Shown here piece after piece: positions 12,834-34,096 of a stretch of DNA of 64,000 bases. The DNA is from Ianthella basta. Its lineage: Eukaryota > Porifera > Demospongiae > Verongiida > Ianthellidae. The notes beneath the pieces are model-generated. The model saw nothing but the letters and a program-made list of their open reading frames with translations, did no database searches and had not been told where the DNA came from. Within the stretch, counting starts at the first letter, position 1; every line of letters begins with the position of its first letter. The position numbers and the translations under genes were made by a program. The stretch is from the NCBI GenBank assembly GCA_964019415.1, contig OZ025886.1, forward strand, positions 2,533,584-2,597,583, written 5' to 3'.

Positions 12834-14780
12834 ATGCTACCATTCCTTGTTGTCATTTCTTTCCTGCCCACACTTATTCACTCGACCTCGGAAGGTGATG
12901 GAGGCTATACGTGCTATCCGATTGACGGACGTTGCTCACCTGGATTTGTCATGTCTGATGACGGCTACTGCGTCTGCGGATCTGTAGGCGGTTCCCTGCC
13001 CATTGACAGATGCGACAAACACAGCTGCAGGGCATACCTACGGAACGGCTATTGGGCGGGCTACTTGATTGAGCCGAGCTCATCCAATGGCGGTGATACC
13101 AACGGTAGTACAATCGAATTGTACACAGGAAAGTGTCCCAGGGGCTTCTGTAAAAGTGGAGCAGATGGTGCTCCTCTCCTTCTACCTGGACCCAGCAACA
13201 GTTCAAACCTTACAGAGGAGCTTAACGAAGTCGTGTGTGGGAATACGAGGAAAGGAATTCTGTGTGGGGAGTGTAGTCCTGGTTTCGGTCCAGGGGTAAA
13301 CCTCATTCTAGCGCCTTGTGTACACTGTGTTACCGACTCACTGAGTCAAGTGGGATGGCTTCTCTGGCTACTACTGGAAGCTCTACCTCTGCTGCTTATG
13401 CTGGCTGCCTTTCTCATCTTTGATGTCAACCTCTTGGCAGGGCCGCTACATTCGTACTTGCTGTATGCACAGTTTGTTTCTGCAAGTTGGCCAGTCAGTA
13501 CAGCTGGACCCATCAAACTTAATAACAGTGCAAGCAGTGTGTTCGTGCGCTTTTGCTTTGTTATTTTCTTCGGAGTGTTTAATTTGCAATTCTTTACATT
13601 TCTGTTTCCTCCATTCTGCATCTCCCCTAGTGCAGCCAACCTGGATCAGTTGGACATGATTCTTGTTACTGCCTTGACTCGAGTTCTGCCTTTTATCATC
13701 ATTCTGGCCATCATTGCCCTACAGTGGTGCAATCACTATGGTTACTGAAGAGTGCCCAGGTGCTGGCATCTTTTTTCTCAGCGTTTTAAGGTTATTCATT
13801 GGTTGGTTGGCCGCTTGTCAGGCCAATCTGCTGCACATGGCTTGGCAGCATTTTTCATTCTAGTATATACCAGTTTCCTGAGTTTTGGAGCAACACTTTG
13901 TAATCATAATGTCATTGAACCCAGCAAACCCTCAAATGCATCTGCTATTGCAGTTCTCGAATTTCAAGGGAATCTTGGCTTCTTTGAAACAGCCAAACAT
14001 ATTGTATTTACTGTTGTCATATTATTGTTAAGTGTATTCATTATCTTGCTGCCTACATGTCTGCTTTTGGTGTACCCAGCACTACCACAAGTTCAAGCAA
14101 AATTGCAACATTCCAAGTACAAGGCTTTACAATGTTTTTCTGAATTGAAGTGCCTGAACCTCTTTTCAAGCCCAAGAATTCAACAATTTGGTGACCTCTT
14201 CCAAAGCAGCTACAAGGACAACTGCCGCTTCTTTGCTGGTGTGCTCCTCCTTGTCCGGATTGTAGTAGTGGTTGCATGGAACATTAGCCGTTCACGGGTG
14301 GAAGGCTACATACTCATGACTGCTCTTAGCATTGCTGTCCTTGCATTTCACTCACTTATTCACCCCCACCAAAGGGGCTGGGTAAATGTAGTGGATTCGC
14401 TCATGTATGCACATCTTGCAGCAATAAACCTTTTGGCTGTCGGCATCTATTCAAACCCTGCCAGCCACCAATCCTTGGAGGAATCTTGGTCCACTCTGTA
14501 TCAGTTTGCCCTCTTTGCTCCGGGTGCCTACTTGGTGCTCTATTTGGCCAGTGTGCTGTACAGGAGAATGAGAAGGCTATACAGAAAACAACCATCTACA
14601 GCACCACCTGTTCAAACGGCTGGTGATAATACATACATGAATATTGAAAATGTGGTGGAGGTAGACCCACAGGCTGATCAGGATCCAGTGGAGGAGGAGC
14701 AAGAGATGGAGAAGTCATATGGGAGTGCAGCCAAGAGAAACGCTAGGCATCAGGAACTGTGGTTCAGTGATGACAATTGA
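12834..14780 (+). CDS. Cysteine-rich multi-pass membrane protein with one in-frame TGA
   Basis: Starts at ATG 12834 with the signal peptide MLPFLVVISFLPTLIHS. A cysteine-rich extracellular part of about 170 residues follows, ending in GILCGECSPGFGPG. Then come roughly nine hydrophobic segments: three before codon 305 (for example VGWLLWLLLEALPLLLMLAA) and about six after it (for example IVFTVVILLLSVFIILLP). A hydrophilic tail carries TYMNIEN and an EEEQE acidic run. Codon 305 is TGA (13746-13748); the same frame stays open for another 343 codons to the stop at 14778-14780, so the full length would be about 647 residues. An AATAAA lies at 14947-14952. From memory, proteins with this Cys box plus many membrane spans form large families in sponges, with no known function. 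The TGA could be a recent nonsense change, a sequencing error, readthrough or recoding. An in-frame intron 13665-13781 would also remove it, but would delete a membrane helix. Confidence 0.72.
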
Positions 14781-14946
14781 CTATTAGTTATAAATACCTG
14801 TGAACTTTACAAGTCTTCCATTCATTTCTTTGTGAAGCTTGCTATTCTCTCATTGTGCATGTATGCAATTTGATTCATGCAGACTAGAATCAATTAGTAT
14901 ACAGCAAATCGTTGGATATTATATCATAGACAAATTAGCATTGGAT

Positions 14947-14952
14947 AATAAA
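14947..14952 (+). terminator. Candidate polyadenylation signal AATAAA
   Basis: Canonical AATAAA about 165 nt after the stop of the multi-pass membrane gene, followed by AT-rich sequence. No cleavage site can be confirmed. Confidence 0.4.
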
Positions 14953-15175
14953 AGAATCATATTAAGTTACATTATACCAATACAATCTAAAGTAAATAAC
15001 AATATAATCTAATATAATGTCCTGGGGATTGGGAGGCCCTCATGTGCATGCACTAGGTGTGCCTAGGAAGTATGGATAATGTTAGCATCTACACCACAAA
15101 TTATTAGAGATAATATATATAACGAGTAATATATGTAATAATAAAAATATGTAAATGAATAATATATAACCTTAC

Positions 15176-15529
15176 TACCGTATATCTCAAAATTTTCGCG
15201 ACCTAAAAATTTCGCGAATCGCTGCCAAAACGGGTGTCAGAAATGTTCGCGAATAAAAATTTCGCGAAGGAGACTCTACAAGGTGGACACTAAAGCCTAT
15301 TTAGTGTAAATAGCAGGAGCAATCGCTTTTGAAATCCAGCAAACGGAAGAGCTACACGCTGTTTGTTGATCCGCCATTTTATTGTGACACCACGCGCATA
15401 CACAAGTTACTATTATACCATAGGTATTATATGCATATGTAAAATTCGCGACAGAAATTTTCGCGGATTTGCTTCATTCGCGAAATTCGCGAAAATTATT
15501 GGTCGCGAACATTTTGCGATATACGGTAT
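15176..15529. mobile_element. MITE-like element rich in TTCGCGAA
   Basis: Near-perfect terminal inverted repeats of about 26 bp: left end CCGTATATCTCAAAATTTTC, right end reading as its complement (GCGATATACGGTA). The interior carries repeated AAATTTCGCGAA motifs and no open frame, so the element is non-autonomous. It lies between the 3' ends of the multi-pass gene and SMARCE1. Confidence 0.7.
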
Positions 15530-16286
15530 AATGCACCGAATATCAGATTTTTATGTTTGTTACCTCATTGAATCTGTGCCTTGCAGGGAATCAGCTTGAG
15601 ACGCTCTGTGCCAGTTGAGGGACTCGGGGGTCAGGTTCTTAGAGGGGGGGCGTTCGCCTAGCTGCCTTGCGGCCGAAAAACGAGATGTCCTTCGTCTGGT
15701 CTCCGCAGGCCAACATGCCATTTTTACAATTAGCACCCAGCCCATCCACTACCAGTCATTGGTGGACTTGATGAACGCCATGCCAGTTAGAGGAGTAGGG
15801 GTACGCGAGCTTAGAGGGCCAATGTTGACATTAGTTTTGATCTTTGACCGTTCTGTTTTAGCATTTGCATGCATGCTAATTTAGGGTGTAATGTATTTTT
15901 AGTGCTATTTAGTGTAAACATGTTACGCGCATATATGCACTGTGTGTCAGTATCTGTGGTGTTATTATAATAATTGTGGTTAATATCATTATTGCATAAT
16001 TATTGTAATGTAAAACACTTGCACCCATTGGTCAACTCATGTTTGCACTTGCTAATATAATAATCTATGAAAAATTGTTCTATTATAAGTTATTTAGTAT
16101 AAACTGTTTAAAGTCAGACCACTCAATTGTGACTACATTGTGCATGTGCGCACGCACAGTGCTGTCCTAGTACTGCATCTTCAATTTCATAGGATACACT
16201 TCTACTGAATTGAATTGAAATTAAATTCAGTAGAACATACAAAGACAGTATAATATAGGTACATACGTACACATTATATATAGTGA

Positions 16287-16331
16287 CAGTTTGATTTGTA
16301 TCACTAAGTTACTTAGTGATGCAAATCAAAC
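16287..16331. repeat. Short inverted repeat (hairpin) in the SMARCE1 3' flank
   Basis: GTTTGATTTGTATCACTAAG is followed, after a few bases, by its near-complement CTTAGTGATGCAAATCAAAC. In the duplicated SMARCE1 fragment (about 49724-49742) only the right arm survives. Confidence 0.55.
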
Positions 16332-16492
16332 CTTTAACTTGAACATTGAAAGCTTTGCAGTCTATGCAGTGAAGCACGCAGTGGTGGATGACTGATAAAA
16401 CATACTAGATCTGACAGATAAGAATTTGCAAGTGTACATAAATACGTACGTACACATTGCAGAAAACAAAGATAAGAGAGAGCAGTAAACAG

Positions 16493-25757
<9,265 letters not shown>

Positions 25758-25854
25758 TGAAAACCACGATTCTTTCTTTAATGACCAAAGTACGCCTTAC
25801 TAACAGTATAAATTATTCAACAATTGAAAGGGGAATCCCTATTTGTGAGCCAAA
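25758..25854. promoter_or_regulatory. Bidirectional promoter interval between SMARCE1 and DCAF10
   Basis: Only 97 bp separate the two divergent start codons, so both 5' UTRs and core promoters must lie in or overlap this interval and the first exons. No TATA box is evident. Confidence 0.6.
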
Positions 25855-27195
25855 ATGGCGGTGGCGGAGTCTCGGACTTCTAACGGTAGCCACAATCCGG
25901 CACGTAAGGGAACACCTATCCATCGTTTACTCCATAAGCGAGAATACCGTCACTTTGGAGGAGGATCTTGCATGGAAGATCTGGAGTGGCCCTTCCATCG
26001 TTTTTACTCCCAATTTGGTTCAAGACAACCGAAACATTTTTATGTACAACCACCTTGGGACCTAGCGGACGCCATATTCAACTTGCGATTCAACGCTATG
26101 GGTATAGTAGTGGCTGTATGTGCGAGTGGTGGGTTTGTCGTGGCTGATCCGCGTGTGACTGGCAGCATTGTCCAACGGAGTGGCATTGCGCACACGGACT
26201 GTGCCAACGTACTCACATTTCTAGATGACACCCACCTTGTGACGGGTTCCGATGATTGCTTGATCAAGTTATGGGACATTCGGAATTTTTCAAAGTCTTT
26301 TCATACATTGGAAGGACATTCAAATTGGGTCAAGAATCTCGAGTATGACGGGACCCGGCAATGGCTGTACTCCTCAGCCTTTGACTGCACTGTAAGAATG
26401 TGGGATTTGCAAAGGCTAGAAGCTTCTCCTCGGACACTTGTTGTGCACCCCACACTGTTTCGCATGTGCATGCCCACCTCTGGGAATGCGCTTGTATTCA
26501 GCATCCGAGGAGATGAGTTGTTTTCACTCCTCCCGCAAGCCTGGTATGGCAAGCAGGAAGCAACACTGAAAGTCACAGATGGAGGCAACAAGGTGTGCCA
26601 GGATCTGATGAAATGGCACTCTACCAGCTTTTATATGCCTCCCCTTGAGGTGGATGGGGTTGACCCAGCTCGTATTCCTACTCATCTGGCTCGTAGCTCT
26701 TCCCCTGGAGGACACACTGGCCGCTGCCATCGTACAAAGCTGGATCTAGAATCACCTGTGAAGAATCTCTACTCTGTGTGCTTCAACTCAGCAGGAGAGA
26801 GGCTGGCCTTGCGTGGCACTGCAGAGGTTAAGCAGGACTCAAAGCTAACACAAAGGGACATTATTTTAACATACCACTTTTCGGGCTGTGAAGATTGTAG
26901 CCTGTCAGAGTGTCAGAATGCCGGCCATCGTGTCCTGGGTAGTGTTATGCTGCAGCAGTGTGAGCGAGGAATCATCAAGGAAGTCTCTTTTGACCGTTCT
27001 GGTCGGTACATTGTCTCACCTGCTCATAAAGATGTGCTCATATTTGACTCTGTAACATGTAAGGCTAATGTAATAGGCAAGTGCCTTGGTGACACACAGA
27101 CTGATCATGTTCTTACATGCCACTTCTCTCCCAATGAACCTGTGATTGCCAGTGGAGACATTAGCGGTCACATTGGGTTCCACTATCCAAGATAG
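25855..27195 (+). CDS. DCAF10: DCAF10-like WD40 substrate receptor of CUL4-DDB1 ubiquitin ligase
   Basis: Intronless frame of 446 codons plus TAG. WD40 repeats are visible at about residues 75-100 (IFNLRFNAMGIVVAVCASGG), 118-160 (AHTDCANVLTFLDDTHLVTG, then LIKLWDIRN) and 163-205 (LEGHSNWVKNLEYD, then CTVRMWDLQR), with further divergent repeats to the C-terminus. The spacing and the WDIRN and SNWVKNLEYD motifs match the DCAF10 (WDR32) family, whose vertebrate members are about 560 aa; this one is shorter at the N-terminus. Family role: adaptor presenting substrates to CRL4; the substrate is unknown. The start ATG (MAVAESRTSN) is the first in frame and lies 97 bp from the divergent SMARCE1 start. 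Absence of introns is notable beside intron-rich neighbours. Confidence 0.9.
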   Translation: MAVAESRTSNGSHNPARKGTPIHRLLHKREYRHFGGGSCMEDLEWPFHRFYSQFGSRQPKHFYVQPPWDLADAIFNLRFNAMGIVVAVCASGGFVVADPRVTGSIVQRSGIAHTDCANVLTFLDDTHLVTGSDDCLIKLWDIRNFSKSFHTLEGHSNWVKNLEYDGTRQWLYSSAFDCTVRMWDLQRLEASPRTLVVHPTLFRMCMPTSGNALVFSIRGDELFSLLPQAWYGKQEATLKVTDGGNKVCQDLMKWHSTSFYMPPLEVDGVDPARIPTHLARSSSPGGHTGRCHRTKLDLESPVKNLYSVCFNSAGERLALRGTAEVKQDSKLTQRDIILTYHFSGCEDCSLSECQNAGHRVLGSVMLQQCERGIIKEVSFDRSGRYIVSPAHKDVLIFDSVTCKANVIGKCLGDTQTDHVLTCHFSPNEPVIASGDISGHIGFHYPR

Positions 27196-27822
27196 GGAAG
27201 AAAACTCTTTGTGTTTATGTAACATGCTGTACCTTACAACCATATGCCTTTAATATACACTACACCAAACATAATTATTGTATATATATGCATTGCCTGA
27301 GCATTAATGAGCTATGTATGTATGTGTTTATTTCAGAATGTGTAGGAGTGGCCATGGTATTATGTATAATACTATGTATTGATCACCACCACATAGCACA
27401 TGTGCTCTCCACCAGTGCCACATACAACCACCTAGTGCAATTTCTCGTCACATGCATGTCAAGTATTATTTATAGTTGTGCTAGTTGGTGGTAGCTAGAA
27501 GAAAGTCAACACGAGCTACAGATCTAGAGGGTCAGGTCCAACACCAGTGAATATATATATATATATGCAATTATAATAATTATAATATTTGCAAGGTACA
27601 TTTGGGCACCCCAGTGGCTACTTTGTGACCCTAGCCCTGTAACTTGTGCTAGTGGTCTCTTTCCATCACCAACTGGTACAAATACTCTACTTGCACATGT
27701 GCATGGTGTTCCCATTGGAATTTACGCTAGCGCTACATGTGTAGTGGCCTATAGACATTCAAATTTTTATCTGTAGCTGTTTCCAGATCTGTTGCCTGTT
27801 TTGCGGACACACACACATACAT

Positions 27823-27907
<85 letters not shown>

Positions 27908-28995
27908 AATGAACTTCTCATCCAGACATTTTGAATGAGCAGCTCATCAGTAGTTTAGGGCTAACATGCAACACAGCACACACATGCACAACATGCACAC
28001 CCACGGTGAGTCACCACACCCACACATTATACACCAAACATACCTGTCTGTTTGTATGTACTTGTTTACAGCACAAAAACGTATTCATCAGAGCAAGCAT
28101 CCATGAACACTGTCATACACACGTGCACACAGGGTATACATAATTCACGACGTAACAAACATCTAGTAGCAGGTGCATGCTATGTACAGCTATAAGAGGG
28201 GGTCCATGCACACATTTGACAAACATCCACTGTACATGTGCACATGTACATGTACACATACATTCATGTTTGTACACTGAAGAAAAGACACACAATTGAT
28301 GCAGATCCACACACACACAGTAGTGCAGTATACAATCATACGCATATACACTTGCACCCACAGCTACGTATAAACATGTATACACACAATATATAGGATG
28401 CTTGAATTTGAATGAATTCAGTAACAGTGTCTTATCTTATTGGTTTTGATGACTGCTTGACCTTCACCATTCCTTAATATGTACATTGTGTGCCAATCAT
28501 CTGAAGAGTTGCAATCGCCAATGGCAAAGTCGTAAAGGTGGTCAAGCTAAGATCAGAAACGCTCAAAGAGTTTTAGTTTTGTTTCCAAAGGAGATTTCAT
28601 GTGATAGGCTGCAGTTTATAGGCATGTGGCATATTCAGAGCTACCACATTCTCAAGACTTCTGGGCACCGTGAAGCTAAAGGAAGAGGTGAGCAAGTTTC
28701 CTGTGTCAAACAGAGAGAGAGAACTACCGCTTGCATGCATGTGACTGCATGACTTTGGGATATTGGGCATGTGAATATCCAGCTGTACGTGCGTGCAATA
28801 TGCCCCAGCATCTCAGTTTTTATCTTACTACCAGTTATACATTATAATTAACAGATCCTTTATGAAAGCAGTTATGGCTTAAGTCATAATTAACATGAAA
28901 GTTAAATGGGGTGCATGATGAATATACGCATGCAGTATACGTACATACTAATGTTCTTCCTTCAGATAAAGTAAAATGCCTACAGTATACACCTA
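27196..28995. other. Intergenic region between DCAF10 and receptor gene B
   Basis: No gene seen. It holds a CA microsatellite (27813-27906) and, from about 27690, the left edge of a segment duplicated at about 50741 onward. The sequence is rich in ACATGTGC-type alternating purine-pyrimidine runs. Confidence 0.7.
27813..27906. repeat. (CA)n microsatellite
   Basis: About 45 CA units with few interruptions. Its duplicate lies at 50844-50912 and is shorter. Confidence 0.95.
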
Positions 28996-30057
28996 CTATT
29001 GCCATTTCCTCTGATGAGTATCGGTAAAGTTTTGCATAACATAACCACCACTGGTCACAGGCGAGCCGTCACTGATTTCTGGCATTGTGGTATCTTCAAT
29101 TTCATTTTGGGTATCACCTAAATCCTCTTGGGCAGAATCCTCAGACAATATTTCAATGTCCAGATCATCACACTCTGTTGGTGAATCACATTCAGCCTCT
29201 GATACCAAGTCAAGTCTTGAGTCCTATAAAAGTGATGCAGGAAATTGAGATAACGTACAGCAAAGCAAAGTAGATAGCTAGAGCCTGTACTTAAGTGGTG
29301 CACACAGTTTTCAGGCAATGCACTCAAATGGCGCCTTTGACTTACTGTAAGAAGATCAACAGAGAGAGTCCATACAGGTATATGTTTCCTGTCATTAAGA
29401 GAGAATAGTTCATAATTGTCTCCAAATAGTTTTAAGGAGCTCAACCGCTTACCTTCTGCACTTATAACATAAGCATAGTCCAACTACAAACATTATGCAG
29501 CTCAGTACTAGCACACTTCCAGTCACTGCTAAATATAAGGTGAGATCAGCTGCAAAAGAAGGTGAGAATGCATACTTGAAACATCATACAATTATGGAAC
29601 TGAGTTGTGTTGAAACGCACACATTTGTTCAGGTGTACGTATATTTGTGCGTGTTCAGTTACCTTTCAATACACAGTTAAACCTGCAATATCAGTCATCT
29701 ATTTGGTCATGATATACTAATTGAATCAACATGTAAATATGGAACAGGAGCACGCTGTGCAGTGCCAATGAGATAACTTTCAGATGTAACTAGCTATAGG
29801 GACAATGGTAGCTAGCTAGCCAGCTATAACAACTCGCTGTAAGTATCAAAATGGCCATTTGAAGATGGCTCACCCTAGCCAGCTTGTCTCATTAGCTAGC
29901 TGTTTTAATACCACTGTATCTCCCATGCAAACTCCTGCAAAAGGCTATTTTTTGGCTCACTTCGCAGAAAATTTCATGCTTTTGATCATGAGTGTATAGC
30001 ATTGTATGCAATAATTATGCTGAAAGGACTCTGCGTGGTTAGGTCCTGACATTACAG

Positions 30058-30285
30058 TTGATAAGGAAACTTCAATAGCCAAAATCTTCTCTAGTCAAAA
30101 ACTGAGGGAGATAATGGCCCACCTCAACACTCGTCATTCTTTCATGCCTTTATGTGCAAATAAGCCATCTTGCCGGGTTTTAGAAGATCATCTTTTCACT
30201 AATGAGGCCCCAGGATTGGGTTGAAACGTCTGTAATTTGCGACAATAACATCTGTCCAACAATATTGGCTAGTGAAGTTTCCTTA
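30058..30285. mobile_element. Inverted-repeat element in an intron of receptor gene B
   Basis: Ends GATAAGGAAACTTCAATAGCC and ATTGGCTAGTGAAGTTTCC form terminal inverted repeats. Near the right end CTAATGAGGCCCC...GGGTTGAAACGTC resembles a degenerate hammerhead layout. The duplicated copy in gene C (from about 53195) keeps only the left end. Confidence 0.5.
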
Positions 30286-30957
30286 TAGATTGTAATGATT
30301 ATGCTAGCACTGCTTAACATGTCATACTCATGATCAATGCCTATTACAGGATATAACTACATTACCACATTCCAAGATTCTCTCATGCTTATAGTGGTAG
30401 ATCTCATGCATGGTCAAGTATGTGCAATTATGCCGCTCAATTCCTTGTCATGCATGTGTCTGGACTAAGAACAGTGGGCCATATACTGTTCATTACCATA
30501 GCAATTTCTTAAAATATATACTAGCGAGCAAGTTGCATGAAATTGTGCATTTTTATTATTCAAACCCAACCCATTTCCTCTTGCTCCTCTTGTTGGGGCA
30601 TTGAGTAATCAACCACAAAAGGTATTTATATACCTACGAATGTAGGCATATGCTTCTTTAGCTTTTACACACTTGCATGCACTCTAACAGAAATGTTCCT
30701 CCCGCACACACAAACCTTCACTGCATGTCCTCCCACTCCATCCTATAGCACACGTGCAGGTATCTGGTTGGGAGCAAGTACCTCCATTCTGGCAAGGAGG
30801 AGTGCATTTGGCTGAAGAACAGAATGAAAGTGGGCATGAGAAATTCTGACACAGTTGAGAAGTAACAATGTGACTAAAAGTAGACATGAGCAGTTGTGAC
30901 TGCGACTGCACTAATGAGAGTGCACTACTGGAGTATGTAATCACAACTATTAATACC

Positions 30958-31205
30958 TTATGTAACCCCCCGTATTGCCGTGATATACCCTTCCAAGTTT
31001 GGCGAAGATTGGTGGAAAACTGAAGGAGGAGTTTCTGGAAAACGAAACACGATCTTTCCCCTATCTCTTAGATATGGCGAGGACTGTAAAAGTGGCAAGA
31101 ACTCTGAGGGAACGACCTTAAACCAAATTTCGGCTCGGCGAAGTTACTCACAGTCCCCCTCTTCGTAATCCTACCAAGTGTCGTGGCGTTCTGTCCAGAA
31201 TTGAA
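30958..31205. repeat. Repeat block present in gene B but absent from gene C intron
   Basis: Between the EGF and half-EGF exons, gene B has a GC-richer block (from GTAACCCCCCGTATTGCCG to GTGGCGTTCTGTCCAG) with no match in the same intron of gene C. The GTGGCGTTCTGT end recurs at about 46945, suggesting an interspersed repeat. Confidence 0.45.
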
Positions 31206-32499
31206 GAAGATTATATAATACGTACGTAGCTTGATTCTTGAGTACAAGAATAAATGTGGTATATTAATGAGTTACTGCTAGTTTCCCATCATTAGCCCAA
31301 TGAATGCCCACAATGGTATCATTCCATGTGGTAACAGTGTGAACTGCACATGCAGACATTCATGCGCTTCTCCTCCCTAAATTCTTAGATCAGATATTTA
31401 TATACCTACTGCAAGATAGAGTACCAGTACAGGGGAGTGTCTATCAGGAGGTAAAGCTGCTCATACCTTCACTGCACTGACGTCCTGTCCACCTGTCAAT
31501 GCAAGTGCAGTTATCTGGATATGAGAGTATGATGGAGCAAGGTTATAGTACTAATACTGTCTGCAATAAATGGTTCTCACTAGCATCTGCATACACATAA
31601 GTTATAACACACATTTTCAGACACTGCTTTGTGAAAGCAAATTGGAGTAGTGCACTGCAAAATATAACGGAATGCAATGAATTAAGCAAGGCAGGTATAA
31701 GGTGAGCACTTTCTCATCAGTTTATTCTTGTATGTTGGGTGGAAAGTGAACACAGTTGTGCATTGTTCTGTACCTGCTAAATTGATTGCTGTACTGTTCT
31801 TTGATGTCCCTGTTGTTGGCATACTGTACATGACAAATACAGTGGAGTTGGCATTGCCTCCATCGGTGATTTCTGTGACCTGAATTTTGATTTTCTCAAC
31901 GAGCTGAGCTGAGTAATTAAACATGACATTGTGCGCTTTTCCATTGGCAAAAACTGTTACTGAAAAATTACTGCTGTTGTTGTTAGCATCCAATTCCATG
32001 CATTTCCTTATCCTATTAGTGTCAGCTTTAGGAACCTGGACGAAGTGGAGAGCACATCACACTATTGAAGAGTGTAAGATACAAAGTGTGAATAATATCT
32101 TCCATAATGGGTAAAGTCAGATGAGAGAAATTGAATGGTTGGTAATAGTACTTACCTCCATTATAATGCTTGATTTTCCTTTGAATGTGGAACAACTGAT
32201 AGTTGGTGCCATCAGGTCTGAGTGAGTGTTCACATACAAAGTAACATAAAAGGAAGCCACTTTGCTGAGTAAGTCAAGAGTAAAATGTAGTATTTATTAG
32301 TTACTACAGTTCCCTAACATTAGTCCTGTAAGTGTACCTACAATTGTATAGGCACAAGTTACTTTAAGTCACTCCAGGAGCACATCACCGTAGGCAGAAG
32401 AATTAACATTTTCTTGAACCCAAGACAAATGACATAGAAGCCGAAATTTTTTAACAAAATAAAGGGGTTAAAAATAATAAATTTCTAGGTTCTTTTCAT

Positions 32500-33480
32500 T
32501 CCAGCGTCACTATCTTTAGGTCCGTTGGCCTAGGATTTGATTGACCCAGGCATTTTCCTGGATTTCCATCGACCCCCCATCCCTCATCGGGACTGTCTTT
32601 CAAGCCCTTCATAATAGGTGATTCAGGGGTTCAGCCCTAGACACCTCAGTTCAGGGGGGAAGTGGTCCTCGCAGGTCGGTGACCGACGACAGATCCCGAA
32701 TGGGCTCAGGCCATCAGCTCAGACACTGAAAGGGGACCTCTCAGGATCCGCACAGCAGAACACAGCACAGAGCGCTACATCCCTTCGATCTGTGACTCAG
32801 TCTTCTCTGCGGTGGGGAGGCGGCCTAAGTCACTCACCAATTGGTGTTCGACCGTACCCAGTCCCCCAATTACCACTGGCACTGTGTCCAGTCAATAACC
32901 AGGGTACTGTCTCCTCAGGTTGGCGCGTAGATCATCATACTTGGACAGCTTCTCGGCTCTTCTCTCTGCCAGGAGTCCCAGGTAACTGCCATCTCAAGGA
33001 GATACAGCCGCCTGTTTCCCTTGTCCTAAAGAAAGATGTCTGGACGACGGGACACAATGTCTGTCCGTGGGGATGGGGACGTCCCAGAGAATCTTCGTGT
33101 GTTGGTTTTCACAGACGGGCAAGGGTTCGAGTTCCAACCATCGAGGCGTCACTTCAAAGCCATAGTGAATGCAGAGGTCATGGTAGATCGCTAGCAGAGC
33201 ACGATTATGTGGTTCCAAATTGAGGTTGTACCCCTTTGGTTGGCATTGGCTGGGAATGTGCCTGACAGTTTCTATTCCCTCACTACATTGACGACAGTGC
33301 GTATCGCCTGCACCACCCATGCAATTCACTTGGAAAGGGCGTGTGTAGATGCAGTCATCCTGAGCAGCTAAAATCAGGGATTCAGTAGTGCTTCGGAGTT
33401 GGCCTTTCTAGCCAGCAGTTTGACAAGTCTTCATGGAGGGCAGCTTGACATCGCAATTCCCTCATGAACTTCCCCTGGTG
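32500..33480 (-). mobile_element. Non-LTR retrotransposon 3' relic in an intron of receptor gene B
   Basis: The minus-strand reading shows CRQCSEGIETVRHIPSQC, IYHDLCIHYGFEVTPRW and CENQHTKILWDVPIPTDR, then, after shifts and stops, DTVPVVIGGLGTV. This order (CxxC...H...C knuckle, then KILWD) is typical of the C-terminal part of a family of invertebrate LINEs, probably with a restriction-like endonuclease. Interrupted by stops. A duplicate lies in gene C. Confidence 0.6.
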
Positions 33481-34096
33481 CTGTTTTAAAGCAGCTTACT
33501 CCAGGAGCACATCACTTCCTATAAGTCTTCCTGGACCACAAAGATTGTTAGAAAGTGATGTCGGGATTTCAAACCAATACAGCAATACAATACAGTGAAC
33601 CTCCAGTGCATCCATCTGGTAGGAATAACTAATGCACTCACTGGTTGAATGTGGTGTGATCTTTCCACTCCGTGAGTATACGTGGTCTCCGTTGCTGTTC
33701 TTCGCAGATATGCTAACCTGACAATCCAACAGACAGTCAGCTGCTTGGAATGTTACGCTAGCAGTTATCACCCGGTCATCATTGCCATAGCTGCTATTCT
33801 ACAGTGCAGGCAGAAAAATAGTGCAACTAACACTCACTGTACTCACATTATCTGATGCTGTGCAAAAATTCCTTGTCATCATAATTTTGTACTGCTTGTA
33901 TCCTCAAAGGAGCAATCCACAACATTTGTACAATCAAATGCAACAGTGCTGTACATGTATGTTATATAACACTGTCCAACAAGTGGAGTCAGAGAAAGTA
34001 ACAATATTGGTTTACTCTACAGTGCAATAATCATGAAATACAATTTTATTATAGTACTACTTGTCATGCAATATATTACAATGGTAACATAATGTG

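Noticed and set aside
13741..13781. Tempting mini-intron GTTACT...TTTTTTCTCAG that would remove the TGA at 13746
   Set aside because: 41 nt is not a multiple of three; removing it gives a stop within three codons, and it is shorter than the other introns here.
32618..33223. 201-codon plus-strand frame, repeated at 55187-55795
   Set aside because: Lies antisense to the LINE relic that carries recognisable motifs; repetition comes from the segmental duplication.
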